From assembly GCA_023231115.1 (NCBI GenBank), contig JALNWA010000006.1:1-59461 (forward strand): a DNA stretch of 59,461 nucleotides, given 5' to 3'. Below the pieces are notes generated by a model, which saw nothing but the letters and a program-made list of their open reading frames with translations, did not search any database and was not told where the DNA came from. This document shows, in pieces, positions 8,091 through 13,992 of the stretch; positions within the stretch are counted from its first letter, which is position 1; each line of letters starts with the position of its first letter. The position numbers were made by a program, and so were the translations under genes. This stretch comes from Candidatus Altimarinota bacterium (GTDB lineage Bacteria; Patescibacteriota; Gracilibacteria; UBA1369; LOWO2-01-FULL-3).

Positions 8091-8546
8091 ATGACAGAAG
8101 CAACACCTTTTGAGAGATTGTTGAAAAAAAGAGACCTAGATAAAACAACTGCGATTGCGTTGGTTGTCGATGATGATCCACAAATGGCAAAACTTTCCGC
8201 TAGAATTATCGCGAGGCTTGGTATTCGAACTCAAACAAAAGAAGGTGGGATCCCCGGACTTGAGGCAATAAGAGCGCTACAGGGTCGCCTTGCGCTTCTT
8301 TTGACCGATGTAAATATGCCTGGGATGGAAGGGACTCAAATGGCTAGTACTGCAGGGAAAGAGGGCTTGCTTATAGATGTTCCGGTTGTTTTTATGACGG
8401 GAAAAATGTGGGAAAATTTAAGTAAAACTCAAGCGGTTGCCGCGGAAGGAACTCCAAATGAAGTTATTGAGAAGCCTTTTGACATTGATGGTTTGGTTAA
8501 GGCTATACAACGCGCTTGCGAGAAAGTTTTGCAAGAATCTGCGTAA
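8091..8546 (+). CDS. Stand-alone response regulator receiver domain protein
   Basis: A CheY-like fold with the key residues. The acidic pair is in ALVVDDDPQ (about 26-31), the phospho-acceptor Asp in LLLTDVNMPGMEG (about residue 72), the Thr in VVFMTGK, and the Lys in VIEKPFD. An N-terminal extension of about 20 residues precedes the domain and there is no output domain, so it would act through protein contacts, as CheY or Spo0F do. No histidine kinase is adjacent. The only sensor in the window, at 39249, lacks a kinase domain. Its last 44 bp overlap the 3' end of dxr on the opposite strand. Confidence 0.88.
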   Translation: MTEATPFERLLKKRDLDKTTAIALVVDDDPQMAKLSARIIARLGIRTQTKEGGIPGLEAIRALQGRLALLLTDVNMPGMEGTQMASTAGKEGLLIDVPVVFMTGKMWENLSKTQAVAAEGTPNEVIEKPFDIDGLVKAIQRACEKVLQESA

Positions 8547-9510
8547 ATTTTATTTTGTTTTTCAAAAATTCTTGAATTGTTTTTTCTTCGAGCAAGAGAA
8601 AAGATTTCATTTTGCGTTTTTTGAAATGAGAGAGGACTATCGAAATTCCTTTTAGCGCAAGTGTTTGCGGATTTTTTATGATTTCGTTTTCGTAATATTT
8701 GCGTGGAATTTTTTTTATGATGCGTTTTTTTGTTTTATTTATTGTTTCCAAAAATGCATTTTCGATATGTTCGCGCATGTCGGGTTTTGAAACGTATGCG
8801 TAAGATTCTTTTTCAAATTCGACGATGGCGTGGATTAGACACTGCGGATTTATAAATGCATGAATTTTTGATAATGGAAAATTGAATAAATAATATGCTT
8901 CGAGGATTTCGAGTCCTTTGTTTATCAAGGTTGCAGATTCGACTGAAATTTTTGCGCCCATGTCCCATTTGGGATGTGCAAGCGCTTTTTCGGGAGTTAA
9001 GTTTTCGAGTTCTTTTTCATTTTTGCCCCAAAAAGGTCCGCCGGAACATGAAAGAAAAATATTTTTTATTTTTTTATTCGGGAATTTTTTTATAATTTCA
9101 TGAATTGAATTATGTTCAGAATCGAGTGGAATTAATTTTGCATTTTTTGCAAGTTTTATGACTTTGTCTCCGTCCGCTACAAGTGATTCCTTGTTACCAA
9201 GCAGAAGGATTTTTTTGGCCTTTAGCGCAGTGATTGTCGGTAAAACGCCTGCAACTCCAGAAAGAACATTTACGATGATGTCAGCGTCTTTTAGAGAGGC
9301 TATTTTTAGTAGATTTTTTGCAGAATGTTTTGCGGCGATAAAAATATTTTCTTTTGGCACGTTGAATTTTTTTGCCTGTGAATTTATGAGTTTTTCATTT
9401 TGATTGCAGGCAAGTGCGATAACTTTGAAATCTTTCGGATATTTTTTTAAAACATCTAAAGTTTGTGTGCCAAGAGAACCTGTTGATCCGAGAATTACTA
9501 CTTTTTTCAT
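8503..9510 (-). CDS. dxr: 1-deoxy-D-xylulose 5-phosphate reductoisomerase
   Basis: DXR makes 2-C-methylerythritol 4-phosphate with NADPH, the committed MEP step. Motifs in order are GSTGSLGTQTLDVLKKYP (NADPH loop), LLGNKESLVADG, PLDSEHNSIHEII (metal site), SCSGGPFWG, HPKWDMGAKISVESATL and NPQCLIHAIVEF. The start is set at ATG 9510, which begins exactly at the Rossmann strand; an upstream start at 9561 would add 17 unlikely residues. At 335 residues it is short against the usual 380-400, with a reduced C-terminal helical domain. It ends in TAG inside the convergent response regulator gene (44 bp overlap). Confidence 0.93.
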   Translation of the reverse strand: MKKVVILGSTGSLGTQTLDVLKKYPKDFKVIALACNQNEKLINSQAKKFNVPKENIFIAAKHSAKNLLKIASLKDADIIVNVLSGVAGVLPTITALKAKKILLLGNKESLVADGDKVIKLAKNAKLIPLDSEHNSIHEIIKKFPNKKIKNIFLSCSGGPFWGKNEKELENLTPEKALAHPKWDMGAKISVESATLINKGLEILEAYYLFNFPLSKIHAFINPQCLIHAIVEFEKESYAYVSKPDMREHIENAFLETINKTKKRIIKKIPRKYYENEIIKNPQTLALKGISIVLSHFKKRKMKSFLLLEEKTIQEFLKNKIKFTQILAKLSRKRVV

Positions 9511-9567
9511 GTCACGAGTATATCCCTGTCGTTGGAAATCCAACAACACTTTTTTCGTCATGAAATC

Positions 9568-9596
9568 TTGTCAAAAAAATCGAAATTTGCTAGTAT
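9568..9596 (+). promoter_or_regulatory. Promoter of a candidate small RNA
   Basis: TTGTCA (9568-9573), 17 bp spacer, TAGTAT (9591-9596). No coding gene follows on this strand before a hairpin and T-tract at 9651-9676. Confidence 0.45.
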
Positions 9597-9602
9597 ATAA
9601 GC

Positions 9603-9676
9603 AGAATCCATGGTGTTGTTTAATTACAGCCTACCGGGGTGACACATACGAATCCTTTGATAAGAAGGATTTTTAT
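9603..9676 (+). ncRNA. Candidate small RNA with own promoter and terminator
   Basis: About 75 nt lie between a 17-bp-spaced promoter and an intrinsic terminator. The internal sequence has GC-rich patches (CAGCCTACCGGGGTGACAC) in an AT-rich region but no meaningful reading frame. It matches no RNA family that I recognise; in particular it is not SRP RNA. It lies between the divergent 5' end of dxr and the convergent 3' end of the TrmB gene. It could also be a leader remnant, so the call is tentative. Confidence 0.35.
9651..9676 (+). terminator. Intrinsic terminator (plus strand)
   Basis: Stem AATCCTT (9651-9657) / AAGGATT (9665-9671) with a 7-nt loop and T-run 9670-9674. Outer arms CATAC (9645-9649) and GTATG (9677-9681) can extend the helix. 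The T-run lies on the plus-strand side, so it terminates rightward transcription. Confidence 0.55.
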
Positions 9677-9690
9677 GTATGCTTAAAGTA

Positions 9691-10428
9691 TTACTTTTTA
9701 CCCCAGAGGTTATCAAATATGACTTTTTGGGTTGCGGCGAGCGAATCATTTAAAATTTCCGTTCCCGTGAGATCTTCTTCTCCGTAAGAGATCATGTAAA
9801 TAATGCCGTTTTTTATGATTGTGTCGGACTTAAAAAGCATTTTTTTTGGAAGAATTTTTATTTCGTGCAAACGCGAATTGAATAATTTTTTATATTCAAA
9901 AGCTTCATTGCAATGAACAAGCAATTCTTTCACGTGCCATTTTTTTTCTTTGATAATTTCCCCTATTTTAAAATGATATTCCGGCATCATTTTTTTGACC
10001 AATTTCGGATTGAATAAGGCGCAGAAATCACCGGTCTTCAGAATTTCCTCATACATTTTCATTATCTCCAATTTTCCCTGATAAAATTTTACAAGCGGAG
10101 TGGAAGATAATTTGTTTTCCAATGCCAAAAGTTTGGGTTTTGTTTCGGAAAGTATTTGTGAAAGTTGATTTAATTTTTTTTCTTTGAGTTTGATCAGGTC
10201 TTCAATTTCATCAACGGCTATACATTTCACATATTTAATTCCGTGACGCGGAAATTCTTCGATCAGTCCGAGTTTTTTTAATCTTTCCAAAACAACGTAC
10301 GCGGAAGGACGTGGAATTCCGGAATGTTTTGCTATCACGCTGACAGGCTGTGCGCCCAATTCGAGCAGTTTCAAAAAGATTTCCGATTCTTTATCGTCCG
10401 CCCCAAAAGCTTTTAACAAATTTTTCAT
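9691..10428 (-). CDS. TrmB-family transcriptional regulator
   Basis: Residues 1-75 are the TrmB winged helix (FGADDKESEIFLKLLELG, SVIAKHSGIPRPSAYVVLERL, KKLGLIEEF). A coiled linker (LKEKKLNQLSQILSETKPKL) follows, then a C-terminal effector domain of about 140 residues. TrmB proteins are typical of archaea, where they sense sugars, and are scattered in CPR bacteria. A 21-bp imperfect palindrome lies 4 bp upstream of its start codon. A near copy of the palindrome overlaps the -35 of the divergent gene at 10573, so it probably represses itself and that gene. A second TrmB protein is at 29796. Confidence 0.87.
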   Translation of the reverse strand: MKNLLKAFGADDKESEIFLKLLELGAQPVSVIAKHSGIPRPSAYVVLERLKKLGLIEEFPRHGIKYVKCIAVDEIEDLIKLKEKKLNQLSQILSETKPKLLALENKLSSTPLVKFYQGKLEIMKMYEEILKTGDFCALFNPKLVKKMMPEYHFKIGEIIKEKKWHVKELLVHCNEAFEYKKLFNSRLHEIKILPKKMLFKSDTIIKNGIIYMISYGEEDLTGTEILNDSLAATQKVIFDNLWGKK

Positions 10429-10432
10429 TATG

Positions 10433-10453
10433 TGTTGTCATGGAATTACAACA
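10433..10453 (-). promoter_or_regulatory. Operator 1 of the TrmB regulator (21-bp palindrome)
   Basis: Arms TGTTGT (10433-10438) and ACAACA (10448-10453) flank a 9-bp centre, with 8 of 10 positions symmetric. Its inner 17 bp on the minus strand (TTGTAATTCCATGACAA) match operator 2 at 10505-10521 in 14 of 17 positions. Confidence 0.6.
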
Positions 10454-10504
10454 GCTTAATATTACTTTATTCTTGAGCGAAAATCAAGGTTTTTCGAAAG
10501 ACAG

Positions 10505-10521
10505 TTGTAATTTATTGACAA
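10505..10521 (+). promoter_or_regulatory. Operator 2 of the TrmB regulator, overlapping the -35 of the divergent gene
   Basis: The sequence TTGTAATTTATTGACAA differs from the inner part of operator 1 at only 3 central bases. It contains the -35 hexamer TTGACA (10515-10520), so binding would block the promoter. Confidence 0.6.
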
Positions 10522-10543
10522 TCCTCGGACAATGATTGATAAT
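10515..10543 (+). promoter_or_regulatory. Promoter for the 241-aa hypothetical
   Basis: Perfect TTGACA (10515-10520), 17 bp spacer, GATAAT (10538-10543). The ATG is at 10573, giving a leader of about 25 nt with no Shine-Dalgarno. Confidence 0.7.
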
Positions 10544-10572
10544 ATTTTCTTAACATTTAACTTAACAAAAAT

Positions 10573-11298
10573 ATGGCTACTGCTGACATACAACCCGGTC
10601 CTATTGAAGATCTTGAGCTTACAATCGGCGGAAATATTGTAAGGATTAAGGATATCGGCGAGGCTCTTGCTGGGCTTTCACCTGATGAATTTTTATTAGT
10701 GTTGCGTAGAATAATCGAAAAAGGTGGCGGGGATGGACTTAAATTGTTAGTAGACGGTCTTGAAATTCAGATGACGCCTTCCGCTTTTGCCGATCCTGAA
10801 AAAACAGAAAAATTGGAGTCGACCGCACAAGAATATCCATTTTCCAGATGGTTAAAGGAAATGGAGGTTCTTCCATCTCAAGCTACCAGAGAATCGCTTT
10901 GTAGTTGGTGGGATGCTTTTATGCTTATGGCCGGTGAAAACGGATACAGGCCTGGAAACATTGATTACCCAGCAAAAATGAATCTTTGGAAAGCTACCGG
11001 CCCCTTGGCAAGAAAGATGCTTGATGACACTGTAAGATATCGCTTTTTACCTGCTCTTTTGGCCAATCACCCCCAAGAAGTCGCGCGTGTTTTGGGAGAA
11101 TTAAAAGATCCCGAGGCTTTTTTGGAATTATTGACCGGCGAATGCATGGAGGACATGCGAAGAAGTCCGAAATTTTTAGGTGCATTCAGCACAACTCGTA
11201 AAAAAGAAAATATTGACGAGGGGACGGACGAAATTTCACGGGAAGTCAGAGATGCTATTTTCTCAGTCATGCTAATTCTTCAGAGAACGGGGAAATAA
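10573..11298 (+). CDS. Hypothetical protein (241 aa), probable TrmB target
   Basis: No family is recognised. It is soluble, with no signal or membrane segment. Residues 15-75 alternate short strands and helices (DLELTIGGNIVRIKDIGEAL, SPDEFLLVLRRIIEKGGGDG). The rest is mainly helical with several tryptophans (FSRWLKEMEVL, SLCSWWDAFMLMAG, NLWKATGPLARKML). It is divergent from the TrmB gene and its promoter carries a copy of the TrmB operator. It is therefore likely under TrmB control, the only functional clue available. Confidence 0.7.
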   Translation: MATADIQPGPIEDLELTIGGNIVRIKDIGEALAGLSPDEFLLVLRRIIEKGGGDGLKLLVDGLEIQMTPSAFADPEKTEKLESTAQEYPFSRWLKEMEVLPSQATRESLCSWWDAFMLMAGENGYRPGNIDYPAKMNLWKATGPLARKMLDDTVRYRFLPALLANHPQEVARVLGELKDPEAFLELLTGECMEDMRRSPKFLGAFSTTRKKENIDEGTDEISREVRDAIFSVMLILQRTGK

Positions 11299-11310
11299 GG
11301 CTAACTTCGC

Positions 11311-11339
11311 TTGACATTACGGCTTAGTTCTCGTAATAT
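11311..11339 (+). promoter_or_regulatory. Consensus promoter of the infC-rpmI-rplT operon
   Basis: Perfect TTGACA (11311-11316), 17 bp spacer, TAATAT (11334-11339). The predicted transcript starts near 11346, just ahead of infC. Confidence 0.75.
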
Positions 11340-11366
11340 CCAAGAGCTTTTTTCTAAGCGAAAAGC

Positions 11367-11903
11367 ATTTTATTTCTTTATGATAATTATATCGCTAAAG
11401 ATTTACGCATAAACAGGGGCATTCGCTCACCGACGGTAAGATTAATCGGTGCAGAGGGCGAACAGCTCGGGATTGTCGCTTTTGATAAGGCACTTGAAAT
11501 GGCCAAAGCGCTTGAAATGGATCTCGCTGAAGTGGCTCCAAATGCAAATCCGCCGGTATGTAAAATTCTTGATTACGGGAAATACCAATATCATCAGAGA
11601 AAAGTTGACACGAAGCACAAAAAAATGCAAAAAAAGGCTGAGATAAAAGGAGTTCGCCTCGGGTTTAAGACCGGAGATCACGACATTGAAGTAAAGGCGA
11701 AACAGGCAAAAGGGTTCCTTGAAGAAGGGAATAGCGTAAAAGTCACATTGATTTTTAGAGGAAGAGAGTCTATGTATAAAGACCTCGGAATCGATAAACT
11801 AAGAAAGTTTTACGAGTCAGTGAAGGACGTTGCCACAATCGATATGTCGCCAAAAAGCCAAGGAAATATGTTAATAATGATTCTAACACCTAATAAATCG
11901 TAA
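11367..11903 (+). CDS. infC: Translation initiation factor IF-3, non-canonical start codon
   Basis: IF-3 binds the 30S subunit, keeps it free of 50S and checks the start codon. The N-terminal domain reads LRINRGIRSPTVRLIG then EGEQLGIV. The linker passes through NPPVCKILDYGKYQY and the C-terminal domain includes VRLGFKTGDHDIEVKAKQAK and VTLIFRGRE. This conserved N-terminus lies upstream of the first in-frame ATG (11499). The frame is closed by TAA at 11355 and holds no ATG, GTG or TTG before 11499. Translation must start at a rare codon, as in E. coli infC (AUU). Candidates are ATT 11367 (used here, 178 aa) or ATC 11391 (170 aa). rpmI follows after 2 bp. Confidence 0.93.
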   Translation: MLFLYDNYIAKDLRINRGIRSPTVRLIGAEGEQLGIVAFDKALEMAKALEMDLAEVAPNANPPVCKILDYGKYQYHQRKVDTKHKKMQKKAEIKGVRLGFKTGDHDIEVKAKQAKGFLEEGNSVKVTLIFRGRESMYKDLGIDKLRKFYESVKDVATIDMSPKSQGNMLIMILTPNKS

Positions 11904-11905
11904 AT

Positions 11906-12118
11906 ATGAAGCAGAAAAGCCATAGCGGACTAAAAAAACGCTTAAAAATAAGAAAAAGTGGAACAGCTACATTTGATAAATCAGCTAAGAAACATCTTCT
12001 TGCCGATAAATCAAAAAGACAAAAAAAGCTTTATCCATCAGGAATGCCTATCAATCACACACAACGCAAATCTTTTGCGTTTATTTTGCCAGGGAAGTTG
12101 AAGACACAAGGCAAATAA
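11906..12118 (+). CDS. rpmI: 50S ribosomal protein L35
   Basis: This 70-residue, strongly basic protein begins KQKSHSGLKKRLKIRKSGT, matching the L35 pattern K-x-K-T-x-x-x-x-x-K-R-F-K-x-T-x-x-G. It contains AKKHLLADKSKRQKK in the middle. The final part is longer and more divergent than in E. coli L35 (65 aa). It lies 2 bp after infC and 44 bp before rplT in the conserved infC-rpmI-rplT order. Confidence 0.93.
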   Translation: MKQKSHSGLKKRLKIRKSGTATFDKSAKKHLLADKSKRQKKLYPSGMPINHTQRKSFAFILPGKLKTQGK

Positions 12119-12162
12119 AAGAAATTCGTTCAATTACAAATTATATTTCTTAAGTTTATATC

Positions 12163-12510
12163 ATGACCAGAGTAAAAAGAGGCGTAACAGCCCACCGTAG
12201 GCACCAGTCAATGGTGAACAAAGCCAAAGGTTTCCGTGGCCAAAGAAGTGCAATCTTCACTTGGGCCAAAAATGCGATGATGAAAGCCGGCATACACAGC
12301 TATACCGACAGGAAGCGCAGAAAACGAGATTTCCGCAGGCTTTGGATCGCAAGAATCAACATAGCATGTAGAGATCTTGGGGTCACATATAGCAGACTTA
12401 TCGCGGCAATGACGCTAAAAGGCATCGTTGTAAACCGCAAAATGCTTGCTGATTTAGCAATAAAAGAACCTGCAGTTTTCAAAAAAATTGTGGAGGAAGC
12501 TATGAAATAG
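12163..12510 (+). CDS. rplT: 50S ribosomal protein L20
   Basis: This 115-residue protein has L20 signatures: MTRVKRGVTAHRRHQSMVNK, AKGFRGQRSAIFTWAKNAMMKAG, YTDRKRRKRDFRRLWIARIN and LAIKEPAVFKKIVEEA. L20 is an early 23S assembly protein and in other bacteria represses its own operon by binding the mRNA leader. It is the last gene of the operon and is followed by a terminator at 12538. Confidence 0.96.
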   Translation: MTRVKRGVTAHRRHQSMVNKAKGFRGQRSAIFTWAKNAMMKAGIHSYTDRKRRKRDFRRLWIARINIACRDLGVTYSRLIAAMTLKGIVVNRKMLADLAIKEPAVFKKIVEEAMK

Positions 12511-12537
12511 TTTCGTTGCGAAATAAACGGTGAAATT

Positions 12538-12568
12538 AAAAAGCCCCTCTGGAAAGTGGGGCTTTTTT
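12538..12568 (+). terminator. Intrinsic terminator of the infC-rpmI-rplT operon
   Basis: Stem AAAGCCCC / GGGGCTTT closed over a 10-nt loop and followed by a T6 run, 28 bp after the rplT stop. The A-run on the other side lets it also serve the convergent gene. Confidence 0.85.
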
Positions 12569-12593
12569 GTTGTGCGATTTTTTGTGTGAGGAT

Positions 12594-13235
12594 TTATTCT
12601 TGTGTTTTTATTTCCACTTTTTCAAGAACGACGTCTTTCAATGGCTTGTCCATCGCGTTTGTTTTGACTTCTGCAATTTTGTCTACAACGTCCATTCCTT
12701 CGTAAGCATAGCCGAAAATAGCATAGTCGCCGTCAAGAAATTTTGTTCCTGATGGATTTTGTACGATGAAAAATTGGCTTGCGGCACTATTTGTATGTGC
12801 ACCGGAATTTGCCATAGAAATTGCACCTCGAACGTGGCTTAAATTAGGGTTTATTTCGTCTTTTAGAGTTGTGCCTTCTCCTTTATACGTGTATCCGCCG
12901 GTTCCGTTTCTGTTTTCAAAATCTCCTCCTTGAATCATGAAATTGTTGATTACTCTGTGGAAAATCGTATCGTCGTATTTTTTTGCTTTTGCGAGTTCTG
13001 CGAAATTTTTTGCAGTTTCAGGAACATCTTTTGTGTAAAGAAGGACTTTTATTTCTCCCATATTTGTAGTCAAGATTGCGATCGTGTCGCCCTTTTCAGG
13101 TTTTGTTTGCATTGTTGCTGGTGGGTTAGTCGGTAAAATTATTTCTTTTTCTGTTTCTGTTTCTATTTGCGGCGCACAGGCTGTTAAGGAAGAGAGAATT
13201 AAGGCCGATGCCAAAAATGTTTTTATTTTTTTCAT
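12594..13235 (-). CDS. Cyclophilin-type peptidyl-prolyl isomerase, lipoprotein
   Basis: The N-terminus is a lipoprotein signal (MKKIKTFLASALILSSLTAC, lipobox L-T-A-C, lipidated at about Cys 20). After a linker of about 30 residues the cyclophilin domain covers the rest. It contains KVLLYTKDVPETAKNFAELA, the catalytic-arginine block FHRVINNFMIQGGDFENRNG, MANSGAHTNSAASQFFI with the conserved Q-F-F, and DGDYAIFGYAYEGMDVVDKI. It would help fold secreted proteins on the outer face of the membrane. A typical single-domain cyclophilin in length. Confidence 0.93.
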   Translation of the reverse strand: MKKIKTFLASALILSSLTACAPQIETETEKEIILPTNPPATMQTKPEKGDTIAILTTNMGEIKVLLYTKDVPETAKNFAELAKAKKYDDTIFHRVINNFMIQGGDFENRNGTGGYTYKGEGTTLKDEINPNLSHVRGAISMANSGAHTNSAASQFFIVQNPSGTKFLDGDYAIFGYAYEGMDVVDKIAEVKTNAMDKPLKDVVLEKVEIKTQE

Positions 13236-13330
13236 ATTTGGAGGGTTAAATGTGAGGGTATTTTATCGTGTTGTTGTTTTTTCGACAATACTTTTTTTGC
13301 ATTATTTTATGTGTGTTTTTTGTTTATACG

Positions 13331-13369
13331 TTGACCTTATTGAAAAACCGTAATACAGTTGTAATACAG
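13331..13369 (+). promoter_or_regulatory. Promoter and direct-repeat operator of the second TA module
   Basis: TTGACC (13331-13336), 17 bp spacer, TACAGT (13354-13359). Two exact 9-bp direct repeats GTAATACAG (13350-13358 and 13361-13369) overlap the -10, as expected for ribbon-helix-helix autorepression. Confidence 0.45.
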
Positions 13370-13418
13370 AAATTTTTGGAGATTTATTTTTCTGTAAGAT
13401 AATGTAATCAAATTAATA

Positions 13419-13676
13419 ATGAGATCAATCTTGAGCATTTCTTTACCCGCCGAAAAAAAAGTCGAACTTGAAAAAAGGGCTAAAAAAGCTGGAAAAACCG
13501 TAAGTGCTTACGTAGTGTATCTTGCGGATTTTGAAAAAAATATGATTTCCGAGGACGAGTTGGTGGAGATAGTCAAGGAGTCTGAGGCGGCTTATATGGC
13601 CGGGAAAACCAAAGTTGTCTCCAGTTTATCTGAATTAATGGCCAAAAATGCGAATAAGAAAAATTCATTATTATAA
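13419..13676 (+). CDS. Ribbon-helix-helix antitoxin
   Basis: This 85-residue protein begins MRSILSISLPAEKKVELEKR, then AKKAGKTVSAYVVYLADFE, the strand-helix-helix pattern of CopG/RelB-like antitoxins. The C-terminal half is acidic then polar and would bind the toxin. It overlaps the toxin gene by 29 bp, and direct repeats sit in its promoter. Confidence 0.78.
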   Translation: MRSILSISLPAEKKVELEKRAKKAGKTVSAYVVYLADFEKNMISEDELVEIVKESEAAYMAGKTKVVSSLSELMAKNANKKNSLL

Positions 13677-13920
13677 TACTTTCGCGAAACAATTCGAGGC
13701 TTTGCCCGCTGAGATAAAGAGAAAAGTCCTTAAAAAAGAATTGATTTTAAAGGAAAATCCCTTTCATCCTTCTCTTAGGCTTTATAAGCTTAGGGGTAGG
13801 CTTGACGGAGCTTGGAGTATTTCCGTAGACATGAAATATCGGTTGATTTTTACGGTTATTGATAAGGAATCCGTGTTGTTTCACAGCGTAGGTGTTCATG
13901 CAATTTATGATGATCTTTGA
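13648..13920 (+). CDS. RelE/YafQ-type toxin
   Basis: This 90-residue protein begins with IRKIHYYNTFAKQFEALPAE and has the toxin core LRLYKLRGRLDGAWSISVDMKYRLIFTV followed by SVGVHAIYD. The pattern L-x-G-x-x-x-x-x-W-S-x-x-x-x-x-Y-R-L-I-F is characteristic of RelE/YafQ-like ribosome-dependent RNases. It ends in TGA, one of the rare TGA stops here, at a normal length for the family. It is co-translated with the antitoxin and unrelated in sequence to the TA pair at 339-906. Confidence 0.85.
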   Translation: MRIRKIHYYNTFAKQFEALPAEIKRKVLKKELILKENPFHPSLRLYKLRGRLDGAWSISVDMKYRLIFTVIDKESVLFHSVGVHAIYDDL

Positions 13921-13992
13921 TCCAACCAGAATCTCTCGCGTTTTTTGGCTTGATGTGGTAGTATCTTTGCGCAATTATATTGCGTTCTTTTT

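Noticed and set aside
8503..9561. Longer dxr starting at 9561
   Set aside because: The added 17 residues precede the Rossmann strand without similarity, and the stretch overlaps the small-RNA promoter region.
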